Source of the DNA: Gammaproteobacteria bacterium
Lineage (GTDB): Bacteria > Pseudomonadota > Gammaproteobacteria > Pseudomonadales > Azotimanducaceae_A
Direction: 5' to 3'
Length of the DNA: 6,440 nucleotides
Assembly: GCA_002714125.1 (NCBI GenBank)
Contig: PAWP01000020.1
Span: 1-6,440 of the forward strand
The position numbers and the translations under genes were made by a program. Shown here piece by piece: positions 1-6,439 of this stretch (the stretch's first letter is position 1; the number at the start of each line of letters is the position of its first letter). Below the pieces are notes generated by a model. The model worked only from the letters and a program-made list of their open reading frames with translations, did not search any database and was not told the origin of the DNA.

Positions 1-2
1 CG

Positions 3-488
3 GAGGCACTGGCTGAGATGCGCCCTGGGATTGTCTATACGTCCATGAACTGTTATGGCTATGACGGGCCATTCAAGGGTCGCGCAGGCTGGGAGCAATT
101 GGCTCAAACAGTTACTGGTATCGCGCAGGAACACGGCGGGTCGGAGCCCGCATTGCTACCTGCAGCCGCATGTGACTACATCACTGGTTATCTAGCGGCT
201 TACGGCACTCTGTTGGCTCTGGCCAAACGTGTGGAGGAGGGGGGATCCTGGCACGTGCGAGCATCCCTTTGCCAGTCCGGCATGTTCCTGTTCAACCAGC
301 GCCGTGTCGAGTTTGAGGAGGGTGCGGACGTTCCAGAGCAACGAATCAATGAGGTGATTTCAACTTCATCTACACCCTATGGTGAGATGCGACATCTTGG
401 ACCTATTCTGCGGCTCTCTGAGACCCCGGCCCGTTGGGTCTTGCCCACGTCGCCACTTGGCAGTCACGAGCCGGCCTGGCTGCAATAA
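3..488 (+). CDS. Class III (CaiB/BaiF family) CoA-transferase, C-terminal part, 5' end outside window
   Basis: Seen: an open frame enters from the left edge and stops at TAA 486-488, giving 161 residues. A stretch starting RPGIVYTSMNCYGYDGPF (from 21) matches the family's 'RPGLIY-S-YG-GP' segment, and a WEQLAQTVTG segment follows. The Asp of AACDYITGYLAAYG (codon 174-176) lines up with the catalytic Asp that forms the acyl-aspartyl anhydride in formyl-CoA transferase and relatives. The C-terminus, with LSETPARW and PLGSHEPAWL, is the usual family ending, so the 3' end looks complete. Known: these are about 380-420 residue cytosolic enzymes that move CoA between carboxylic acids; the family also includes racemases and carnitine/bile-acid CoA-transferases. 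Roughly 60% of the protein must lie upstream. The in-frame ATG at 18 is internal and not the start. The substrate is unknown. It converges on the decayed transporter 61 bp downstream. Confidence 0.87.
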   Translation, partial: EALAEMRPGIVYTSMNCYGYDGPFKGRAGWEQLAQTVTGIAQEHGGSEPALLPAAACDYITGYLAAYGTLLALAKRVEEGGSWHVRASLCQSGMFLFNQRRVEFEEGADVPEQRINEVISTSSTPYGEMRHLGPILRLSETPARWVLPTSPLGSHEPAWLQ

Positions 489-549
489 CGAGGCAAGCCA
501 TCGCGTTGGCCTAGCCGATTTCGCGCGTGGGGTTCCAACGTCGGCCGAG

Positions 550-1376
550 TTACACAAAGGCGAGTGCGCGGACCTTCCTAGCAATTCCGGCAGCGAGCGT
601 GTCGCCGTCCATGCCTTGGATCTGGGCCACTGTGCCAAACGCCATGAAGCTGGCGCTGGCACTGATTTTCTCACCGAACCCGGCCATGGACGTTACGGTC
701 GTCCGAGTGGGACTGGGTACAGCTTTCTGCAATTACGCACCAAAAAGCGCTGAACTCACATACCGCAGATACGGTGAAGCAGACTCCGACCAGCAGTGGC
801 ACCAGCTGCCCGGTGACTAGGAACGAGAGGGCCAGCAACGCCGGTGCAGCCATCAGTAGCCGCCGCGTCAGCGAGCTCCATGCCACCGGCCTCCATAGCG
901 CTGTTGAAGGCAACGAAAATCCCGATCGACGACGGCGAGGAGCCTTTGTCTAGAACGAGCGGTGAGAAATATTACTCGTACACGCCGCAGGTGATGATGA
1001 GTGTCGAGTAGGCCAGCAGGTCGTGCAGCAACACTTTCCTCGCGTCGGAGTGCAACGAGGAACCCACACCTTAGAGGTTAAACCCAAGGGCCTAGCGGTA
1101 GAAAACTGACTCCAGGTACCAGGAGAGAAACTCTGCTAACTTCAATTCGCCGCTCGCGATGATCCGCTATTTGCCTGAGAACGTGTCTGCAAGCGCTCCG
1201 GACCGCACCTCTGAGGCGACTACCACAATGGACCAGATTGAAACCAGTGTCGCAAGCTCGAGAAGCGAAATCCCGCTCTTGCCCATTAGAATCGCGTATA
1301 GCAGGTAGATCAGGATGGTCCTACGCACACCCGAGTCAAACTAGAAGTAGCCTACTTTGCGCCGTTTGGTTCCCAT
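550..1376 (-). pseudogene. Decayed MFS transporter gene (multiple stops and frameshifts)
   Basis: Seen: reading the minus strand from ATG 1376-1374, one frame gives a TM1-2-like run (TILIYLLYAILMGKSG..., 1319 onward) and then SGALADTFSGK (1202-1170), resembling the MFS loop 2-3 motif. It continues through ALGF and GVGSSLHSDARKVLLHDLLA (1091-1011) to YFSPLVLDKGSSPSSIGIF (971-915). This frame is broken by stops at 1343-1341 (TAG), 1169-1167 (TAG), 1094-1092 (TAG), 1073-1071 (TAA) and 974-972 (TAA). Near 865-899 the reading moves to a second frame (RRLLMAAPALLALSFLVTG, hydrophobic to about 765). Near 725 it moves to a third, with SMAGFGEKISASASFMAFG, ending at TAA 552-550. The order follows MFS architecture. 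The relic is about 275 codons against roughly 400 in the family, and helices 5-6 seem lost where LLHDLLA joins a TM7-like segment. Inference: a dead transporter of unknown substrate. The exact 5' end and shift points are approximate. Confidence 0.7.
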
Positions 1377-1454
1377 CCCGCGCTCGTTGCAAGGCGCTTC
1401 AAACGAACTTTGACGTGTGGGTTGCATGTATGTTATGCGCTTGTTCGATCGGTG

Positions 1455-1485
1455 TGAGACGGAGGACCCATAGCCCCGGCATAAT
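1455..1485 (+). promoter_or_regulatory. Weak candidate promoter of the acyl-CoA dehydrogenase
   Basis: A CATAAT at 1480-1485 is one base off the sigma-70 -10 consensus and sits about 40 bp before the start codon, but the -35 region near 1455-1460 is poor. A good -35-like TTGACG at 1410-1415 has only a weak partner (TTATGC, 1433-1438, 17-nt spacer). Either could be chance, so this is a low-confidence call. Confidence 0.2.
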
Positions 1486-1516
1486 CGCGTTCCTCAGTCT
1501 GACCCGCCCAAGAATT

Positions 1517-1520
1517 GGAG
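1517..1520 (+). promoter_or_regulatory. Ribosome binding site that sets the acyl-CoA dehydrogenase start
   Basis: GGAG at 1517-1520 lies 6 nt before ATG 1527-1529. An in-frame TTG at 1515 would extend the protein by four residues but overlaps this site, so ATG 1527 is preferred. Confidence 0.7.
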
Positions 1521-1526
1521 ACTCCG

Positions 1527-2660
1527 ATGCCCGAGCATCTGCCAGCCGATGTCGAAACACTGCGTAACCGCGCGGCGACGTTTGTCGAAGACGTACTCAG
1601 ACCTGCCGACGCGGAGATGACGGAGGGTGGAGCGGACGTAGCAGCCCGTGTACGTGAGGCGTCCAAAGAAGCCGGTTTTTTCTACATGACCCAGCCTGAA
1701 GAGTTTGGCGGCCGGCCAGCTACGTCGCTCGAATTGACCGTGCTGCGGGAACTCTTTGCGGCTGCCAACCTGCGTTCGTCGCGTTTTGTGTTTGGCCCTG
1801 GGCCGGGTGTACTGCATGCCGCTGAAGGGTCTCTGCGCGAGAATTATCTCTTGCCCGTGCTGCGTGGCGAGAAGACAGGCGCATTTGGTTTCACCGAACC
1901 TGACAGCGCGCCGCGGCCCACCTGGGCCCTCCTTGAAGGCGACTACCTGTACATCACCGGTCAGAAATCGTACGTCACCGGGGGAGCAACCGCGGATTTC
2001 GTTTCAGCTTTAGTCAACGTAGAAAACCCCGATGGCAGCAAAGTTGGGACTGCCATGGTCGCTATTGATCGAACTGCCGAGGGGGTCACGCTCGAGCGCG
2101 AGTTTGCCTCCATGGAAGGTGGCGGCCACGTGGCGATGAAGTTTGAGAATGTGAAAGTGCCGGTTGCACACGTTGTGGGCAGGATCGGTGAAGGCATGCC
2201 ACGGGCGCTTGGCAATATCGGCAATGTGCGGTTGCTTGTCTCCGCACAGGCGGTTGGCATGTGCCAGTTTGTGCTGAAATTTGTCGAAGATCATCTTACG
2301 AAACCGCATAGGTCCGGCCTCCCGCTTGGCGACCGGGAAGGCGTTCGCGTGCGCTACGCGGATATGCGCATCGATACCTACGCCGCTCGCAGCACGCTCT
2401 ACCGCACCGCACGTATTGTTGACTCGGGGGAAAACTCGATAAACGAGGTTGTAGCGTGCAAGGTCTTCTGTACTGAAACCGCTGGCCGTGTGGTTGATGG
2501 CGGGGTGCAATTGATTGGCGGGCAGGCCCTAGTGAAAGGGCATCCGTTTGAAATGCTATACAGAGAGGTCCGATCGCTACGCCTCGTGGAAGGCGCCAGT
2601 GACCTGCTCCGCATCAACCTTATTAAAGGCAAACTTGAGCTTGGCAAGGGTCGTGTGTAG
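1527..2660 (+). CDS. Acyl-CoA dehydrogenase family protein
   Basis: Known: FAD enzymes of this family remove hydrogens from C2 and C3 of an acyl-CoA and pass electrons to ETF in the cytosol. Seen: 377 residues, the normal length (about 380). A helical N-terminal domain covers about 1-117. The beta domain opens with GAFGFTEPDSAPRP (118-131), matching the family's 'TEP-aGSD' segment, and continues with ITGQKSYVTGGATADF (143-158). The C-terminal helical domain ends in LYREVRSLRLVEGASDLLR (344-362), where Glu355 lines up with the catalytic base of medium-chain-type enzymes (YEGTSEI). Oddities: the usual beta-domain 'GSD' is SAP (127-129). The FAD-contacting 'R--FG-PL---Q' region reads HRSGLPLGDREGVR (261-274), without the usual Phe and Gln. 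It stands alone on the plus strand, next to the transporter relic. The substrate is not predictable; a branched or unusual acyl-CoA is possible. Confidence 0.9.
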   Translation: MPEHLPADVETLRNRAATFVEDVLRPADAEMTEGGADVAARVREASKEAGFFYMTQPEEFGGRPATSLELTVLRELFAAANLRSSRFVFGPGPGVLHAAEGSLRENYLLPVLRGEKTGAFGFTEPDSAPRPTWALLEGDYLYITGQKSYVTGGATADFVSALVNVENPDGSKVGTAMVAIDRTAEGVTLEREFASMEGGGHVAMKFENVKVPVAHVVGRIGEGMPRALGNIGNVRLLVSAQAVGMCQFVLKFVEDHLTKPHRSGLPLGDREGVRVRYADMRIDTYAARSTLYRTARIVDSGENSINEVVACKVFCTETAGRVVDGGVQLIGGQALVKGHPFEMLYREVRSLRLVEGASDLLRINLIKGKLELGKGRV

Positions 2661-2907
2661 GCCGGCCGGCGGTTGCGGCTCCTTGTCTGCAGAGGACTTT
2701 GCCTGTCATCGGACGGGTTCAGGTAAGCACCGACCATCAGATTCGTTTGGTATGTCCTGAGATTTATCCAGGCCCGAAGTTAAATGGCGCTTGCGGACGA
2801 CGGTAGCCAGATCACGCGTGCTGGTAGACGTTTTGCCTCGGATCCATCATCGCGCACTTTTTGGTATGCAGGCCGATCGAGGTCAAGTAAAGCTCCGCGA
2901 CCCGACC

Positions 2908-3105
2908 TCAAAGCTGCTCGCGACATGAGTTGGGCTGCAGATTCATGCGAACAGCGAGTTGTTTTAGCTCGTATTCAGCACTCGCGCAGTCATCGGTGAG
3001 GTGGTGTTGGTACCGCTCGGGAAACCTGTCGAGTCCAACCGGCCGACCTTGAACAACCCTTGCAAAGGTGGCAAAGGCTCTACTGGGCGTGGTGGCCCAT
3101 AATTG
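2908..3105 (-). pseudogene. Possible gene remnant, family not recognised
   Basis: Seen: on the minus strand 65 codons stay open between TAG 3108-3106 and TGA 2910-2908, with no ATG near the upstream end. The product contains AFATFARVVQGRPVGLDRF and YELKQLAVRMNLQPNS, with a natural-looking amino-acid mix. The frame continues past the TGA with GRVAELYLTSIGLHTKKCAMM before another stop. I do not recognise a family. In DNA of this composition a 65-codon open run can occur by chance, so this may be no gene at all. The decayed transporter nearby makes a second relic conceivable. Confidence 0.2.
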
Positions 3106-3125
3106 CTAACCGTCTCGAATAAGCA

Positions 3126-3145
3126 AGAGGCGCCGTTTGCGCTCT
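3126..3145 (-). terminator. Candidate terminator hairpin after the carboxyltransferase
   Basis: On the minus strand, starting 16 nt past the TAA at 3164-3162, AGAGCGC and GCGCCTCT can pair around a 5-nt AAACG loop with one bulged C. The following TGCTTATT is only moderately T-rich, so intrinsic termination is plausible but not strong. Confidence 0.3.
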
Positions 3146-3161
3146 CCAGACAGTCCCCAGC

Positions 3162-4712
3162 TTATGGCCGATACGTTGTCGTGTAGGCTCCGGGCCGCAG
3201 CGCCTGCCGTGCCAGTTTGGCCCATCGGCACAAGTTGGATCGGGTTTGGCGGGGATCGATGATCTCTTCTATCTCGAAGTACTCCGCCGAGCGAAACGGT
3301 GAACGCACGCGGTTGAGCCTTTCCTTGATTTTGGCAAGGTGCTTGTCGTAGTCATCAACTTCTGCAAGCTCAGCTTTGTACGCCACCTCGATACCACCCT
3401 CGATAGGCAATGAGCCCCAGTCCCCTGACGGCCATGCAAACCGGAAGTGTTCAGTGCCCGGCTTGTTGTTGGCGGCCCCAGCGACACCAAAGGCCTTACG
3501 GACTACCACGCTGCAGAACGGCACGTTGGCCTGGCCAAGGGCGGCTAGTGCGGTTGAGCCGAATCGGATCGTGCCCGACTCTTCGGACTGTTTGCCGATC
3601 AGGAAACCTGGGCAATCAACTAGGTGCACTAATGGCAGGTGAAAGGTTGAGGCAAGGTCGGCAAGCCGGATCATCTTGCGGCAGGAATCGGTTGTCCAGG
3701 CACCGCCGTACACCATCGGGTCCTCGGCAAACACGGCAACGGGAATGCCGCCGAGGCGCGCGAGGCCTGTGACGATCGATTTGCCCCAACGTCGACCAAT
3801 CTCAAAGAATGACCCTTCATCGGACACTGCTTCGATGATCTTGCGCATTTTGTAAACCTTGCGCGGATCTTTGGGGATGATGTTCAGGAGCGCCTCATCG
3901 GCGCGGTCAACCGGATCGTTGCTTTCCAAAATGGGCGGCAATTCATCGACGCTGGAAGGCAGATAGGACAGGAACTGTTTTGCCCGCTCGAAGGCCTCCT
4001 GCTCGGAGCTCACCTCATCGTCGATGGAGCCGTTGCGAGTGTGAATCTTGCTGGCGCCAAGCTCTTCCTTAGAGACTTCACCCAGACTTGCCCAGTCAAC
4101 GAGTGCCGGTCCGGCAATCATCATCTGGGCAGTGTCTTTGACGATTAGCGAGTAATGCGCGGTGGTCACCCGCGCTGCGCCAATTCCGGCCACCGAGCCC
4201 AATGCGAGGGACACGGAGGGCGCAACACCAAGATGATTGACGACGGTCTCCCAGCCCCGCACGCCAGGGATGTAGGTGCGCCCGGCCATTTCGATGGTCT
4301 TGACACTGCCGCCGCCACCCATACCGTCTACAAGCCTGATATGCGGCAGGCGTAGCTCGAGCGCCAGCCCCTCGGCTTGGCTGCGTTTGGCTGGGATGGC
4401 CGCATCGGCAGAGCCGCCCCGTACGGTGAAGTCGTCGCCGGAGACAATCACAGGGCGTCCGTCTATCTCGGCCGTGCCAAACACGAAGTTTGAAGCCATG
4501 AATGATTGCAGGTTGCCTTCATCGTCGTATTGAGCCACGCCCGCCAGCTTGCCAATCTCATGGAAACTGTCACCGTCGGTGATGGCGTCAACCCGCTCGC
4601 GGATCGTGAGTTTGCCAAAGTGGTGCTGGCGCTCAACCTTGTCAGCGCCGCCCATTTCCTCGGCCAGGGCCTCGCGTGTGGCCAGTTGCTGAATGTCGCC
4701 TTCCCAACTCAT
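3162..4712 (-). CDS. Acyl-CoA carboxylase carboxyltransferase (beta) subunit family protein
   Basis: Known: in acetyl-, propionyl- and methylcrotonyl-CoA carboxylases this subunit moves CO2 from carboxybiotin to an acyl-CoA; relatives are the alpha subunits of methylmalonyl-CoA decarboxylase and transcarboxylase. Seen: 516 residues, the usual length, with two crotonase-like halves. The N-half has GKLTIRERVDAITDGDSFHE (43-62), GDDFTVRGGSADA (102-114) and GSVAGIGAARVTTAHYSLIVKD around 182-203, followed by KEELGASKIH. The C-half has DCPGFLIGKQSEESGTIRFG (376-395) and RKAFGVAGAA (405-414), an oxyanion-hole segment. Start: ATG 4712-4710, with AAGAAGG 7 nt upstream; an upstream in-frame start at 4775 would add 21 unlikely residues. 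It follows the ThDP gene by 76 nt. Oddities: the N-half has GSVAGIGAA where propionyl-CoA carboxylases have GPCAGGA, and DGMGGGGSVKT (129-139) replaces DSGGARIQ. No biotin carboxylase or carrier is in the window. The substrate is unknown. Confidence 0.9.
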   Translation of the reverse strand: MSWEGDIQQLATREALAEEMGGADKVERQHHFGKLTIRERVDAITDGDSFHEIGKLAGVAQYDDEGNLQSFMASNFVFGTAEIDGRPVIVSGDDFTVRGGSADAAIPAKRSQAEGLALELRLPHIRLVDGMGGGGSVKTIEMAGRTYIPGVRGWETVVNHLGVAPSVSLALGSVAGIGAARVTTAHYSLIVKDTAQMMIAGPALVDWASLGEVSKEELGASKIHTRNGSIDDEVSSEQEAFERAKQFLSYLPSSVDELPPILESNDPVDRADEALLNIIPKDPRKVYKMRKIIEAVSDEGSFFEIGRRWGKSIVTGLARLGGIPVAVFAEDPMVYGGAWTTDSCRKMIRLADLASTFHLPLVHLVDCPGFLIGKQSEESGTIRFGSTALAALGQANVPFCSVVVRKAFGVAGAANNKPGTEHFRFAWPSGDWGSLPIEGGIEVAYKAELAEVDDYDKHLAKIKERLNRVRSPFRSAEYFEIEEIIDPRQTRSNLCRWAKLARQALRPGAYTTTYRP

Positions 4713-4719
4713 AGGTTTA

Positions 4720-4726
4720 CCTTCTT
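4720..4726 (-). promoter_or_regulatory. Ribosome binding site that sets the carboxyltransferase start
   Basis: On the minus strand AAGAAGG lies 7 nt before ATG 4712-4710. The alternative start 63 nt upstream would read through this site and give an N-terminus unlike the family, so the shorter protein is preferred. Confidence 0.75.
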
Positions 4727-4750
4727 CGAATGTTGGCGCCGTGCTTTGCC

Positions 4751-4785
4751 GCGCGTCGCGCATAATAACAAGCACTGCGTGCAGT
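4751..4785. repeat. Two short inverted repeats in the ThDP enzyme-carboxyltransferase linker
   Basis: The 76-nt linker (4713-4788) holds GCGCG-T-CGCGC at 4751-4761 and ACTGC-GT-GCAGT at 4774-4785, both perfect. The central gaps of 1-2 nt are too short for good hairpins as written, and there is no T tract, so they do not look like a terminator. They could be protein-binding sites, part of a larger mRNA fold, or chance. Confidence 0.3.
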
Positions 4786-4788
4786 TAT

Positions 4789-6426
4789 TCAGTCGCCTCG
4801 AAGAGCTGAAATTGTGGTGGTGGGAGTAAGCACCTCCGGGTCAGTACGAATGTGTATCAGCGCAGGTCGACCCGCGTTTAGGGCTTCATCAAATGCGGGG
4901 CCAAAAGCATCGTTGCTCTCTACTCGGCGGGTGAACATTCCGTAGGCGGCACCGAGTGCCGCGAAGTCGGGATTGACTATGTCGGTTGCCGAAACTCGCC
5001 GCGGATAGTTACGCTCTTGGTGCATTCTAATTGTGCCGTAGGTGCCATTGTCGACAACAAGCACGATGACATTGGCTCCGCTCTGGGCGGCGGTGCCCAG
5101 TTCCTGGCAGGTCATTTGGAAGCAGCCGTCTCCGGCAAGGCAGATCACCGGTGAGTCGGGTCTGCGCAGTTTGGCCGCTACCGCTGCAGGTAGCCCGTAA
5201 CCCATTGAACCCGAGGTGGGCGCAACCTGTGTGCCAAAACCATGGAACCGGAAGAAGCGGTGCAGCCAGCTCGAATAGTTGCCCGCGCCGTTAGTCAGGA
5301 TTGCCTCCGGTGGAAGCTTGCTGCGAAGGTCACAGATGACTTGTCCCATGTCGACCCAAGGGGTCTGTTGGGGGGAGGGTTCAGACCAGGTCATGAAACT
5401 TCCGTGGGCGTCAGTGACTCTGTGGGGTAACGGTCGGGCTGGTGGTTCACCCCAGGCTCGAAGAAAAGCTCCTGGTGTTGCATTGATTGCTAGTGTTGGC
5501 GCATAGACCCGTTGCAGTTCTTCTGCGCCTGGATGTACGTGGATAAGGGCTTGGGCCGGATTCGGGATGTCCAGTAGGGTGAAGTCCTGGCTTGGGATCT
5601 CAGAGAGCCGCCCACCCACCAGCATGATCAGGTCCGATTCGCGAACCAGGCGGACAAGGTCCGGATTCCCGCCGATTCCGAGGTCGCCTGCATAGTTTGC
5701 TTGCTCCGCCTGTACGAGCTGCTGGCGCCGGAACTGCACAGCTACCGGCAGACCAAGCGCGAGCGACCAGCTCTGTGCCATTGCTGCTGAGTCGGCTGTC
5801 CAGGCGGAGCCACCCAGGATCAGTACGGGCTTTTCGGCCGCAAACAGTAGCTGATGGGCGTGCGCGATGTTGGCCTTGGAGGGAGCGGGTTCTGCGGGTA
5901 TGACTCGGGCACAGGGCGGAGCGGAACTCTCGTCGCGCAGCATATCTTCGGGCAACGCGATGACTACGGGGCCGGGGCGCCCCTGCTGGGCCACCGCGAA
6001 GGCCCTGCTAACAACCTCGGGGATCCGCTCTGCCGACTCTATCTGGAGTGCAAGCTTGGCAACCCCGTTGAACATGTCGGAGAAGTCGATTTCCTGAAAG
6101 GCGCCCCTTCCGCGCATGTTGCGCCCGATCTGGCCAACAAAGAGCACCATGGGGGTGGAATCCTGGCGGGCCACGTGTACACCAGCCGCTGCGTTGGTTG
6201 CGCCGGGACCGCGAGTAACGAAACACACACCGGGACGTCCGGTCAACTTGCCGTCCGCTTCGGCCATCATGGCGGCGCCGCCTTCCTGCCGCGCAACAAC
6301 GGTATCAATGGTGCTGTCATGCAATGCATCTAGCACTGCCAGATAAGACTCTCCTGGCACGCAAAACACGCGGTCCGTGCCCTGAGCTTCTAAGCATGTA
6401 ATCAATAGTTCGCCGCCGGTGGCCAT
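4789..6426 (-). CDS. Thiamine diphosphate-dependent enzyme, acetolactate synthase/benzoylformate decarboxylase-like
   Basis: Known: enzymes of this fold use ThDP and Mg2+ to decarboxylate 2-oxo acids or join carbonyl compounds. Seen: 545 residues in the standard three-domain order. The PYR domain (about 1-165) has FCVPGES, ARQEGGAAMMAEADGKLTG with Glu48 as the cofactor-activating Glu, TRGPGATN, and AFQEIDF. The middle domain spans about 185-320. The PP domain (about 355-535) has GSMGYGLPAAVAAK and GDGCFQM (432-438), with Asp433 and Asn460 (VDNGTYG) as Mg2+ ligands. TYGTIRMHQE, then NPDFAALGAAYG, are typical of a broad class annotated only as ThDP-binding proteins. Start: ATG 6426-6424 with AGGAG 8 nt upstream. 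It is the first gene seen of a probable two-gene operon with the carboxyltransferase 76 nt downstream. It is probably not the biosynthetic IlvB, since no small subunit gene or ilvC follows. Oxalyl-CoA decarboxylase or 2-hydroxyacyl-CoA lyase activity cannot be excluded. The substrate is unknown. Confidence 0.9.
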   Translation of the reverse strand: MATGGELLITCLEAQGTDRVFCVPGESYLAVLDALHDSTIDTVVARQEGGAAMMAEADGKLTGRPGVCFVTRGPGATNAAAGVHVARQDSTPMVLFVGQIGRNMRGRGAFQEIDFSDMFNGVAKLALQIESAERIPEVVSRAFAVAQQGRPGPVVIALPEDMLRDESSAPPCARVIPAEPAPSKANIAHAHQLLFAAEKPVLILGGSAWTADSAAMAQSWSLALGLPVAVQFRRQQLVQAEQANYAGDLGIGGNPDLVRLVRESDLIMLVGGRLSEIPSQDFTLLDIPNPAQALIHVHPGAEELQRVYAPTLAINATPGAFLRAWGEPPARPLPHRVTDAHGSFMTWSEPSPQQTPWVDMGQVICDLRSKLPPEAILTNGAGNYSSWLHRFFRFHGFGTQVAPTSGSMGYGLPAAVAAKLRRPDSPVICLAGDGCFQMTCQELGTAAQSGANVIVLVVDNGTYGTIRMHQERNYPRRVSATDIVNPDFAALGAAYGMFTRRVESNDAFGPAFDEALNAGRPALIHIRTDPEVLTPTTTISALRGD

Positions 6427-6434
6427 GGGCGAGG

Positions 6435-6439
6435 CTCCT
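6435..6439 (-). promoter_or_regulatory. Ribosome binding site of the ThDP-dependent enzyme gene
   Basis: AGGAG on the minus strand is 8 nt before ATG 6426-6424 and fixes the start two bases inside a good translation context. Only 14 nt of upstream sequence are in the window, so the promoter cannot be assessed. Confidence 0.7.

Larger units (their letters stand above)
1377..1526. other. Divergent intergenic region between transporter relic and acyl-CoA dehydrogenase
   Basis: About 150 bp between the presumed old start of the minus-strand transporter and the start of the dehydrogenase. It contains no convincing gene. It would once have held promoters for both divergent genes; only weak promoter-like elements for the plus-strand gene can be seen. 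Confidence 0.5.
2661..3161. other. Convergent intergenic region, 501 bp, no intact gene
   Basis: This lies between the 3' ends of the dehydrogenase and the carboxyltransferase. No frame shows a recognisable protein with a supported start. A plus-strand frame 2784-2999 (71 codons, ATG) has no clear ribosome site and a low-complexity Arg/Ser-rich product typical of chance frames. A minus-strand open stretch at 2911-3105 looks slightly more protein-like and is listed separately. One hairpin near the carboxyltransferase end is a possible terminator. Confidence 0.6.

Noticed and set aside
379..820. Plus-strand open frames of 124 and 97 codons over the end of the CoA-transferase and the gap
   Set aside because: The minus strand of the same interval carries the MFS C-terminal segments, which explains the open frames as shadows of the relic.
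1238..1567. 109-codon plus-strand open frame before the dehydrogenase
   Set aside because: It overlaps the start of the dehydrogenase and the minus-strand transporter relic, has no motif and a Ser/Arg-rich product.
1961..2510. Minus-strand open frames of 99 and 166 codons inside the acyl-CoA dehydrogenase gene
   Set aside because: Antisense to an intact conserved gene, and no family is recognisable in the translations.
2661..2670. GCCGGCCGGC palindrome right after the dehydrogenase stop
   Set aside because: No loop and no T tract, so not a credible terminator; short GC palindromes are common in such DNA.
3376..3772. Plus-strand open frames of 88 and 120 codons inside the carboxyltransferase gene
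   Set aside because: Antisense shadows of a conserved gene; the products are rich in Arg, Pro and Ser with no known motif.
4713..4775. 21-codon N-terminal extension of the carboxyltransferase
   Set aside because: It would consume the good AAGAAGG ribosome site and adds residues not expected at the family's N-terminus.
5854..6333. 159-codon plus-strand open frame inside the ThDP enzyme gene
   Set aside because: It is wholly antisense to a protein with clear cofactor motifs, has no recognisable domain, and is the kind of shadow frame GC-rich coding DNA produces.
4789..6426. Biosynthetic acetolactate synthase large subunit (ilvB)
   Set aside because: The fold fits, but no regulatory subunit or ilvC neighbour follows, and the TYGTIRMHQE region resembles uncharacterised ThDP enzymes more than IlvB.
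1..6426. Oxalate-degradation pair (formyl-CoA transferase with oxalyl-CoA decarboxylase)
   Set aside because: Both folds are present, but the genes are about 4 kb apart on opposite strands with unrelated genes between, and no oxalate-specific residues could be confirmed.
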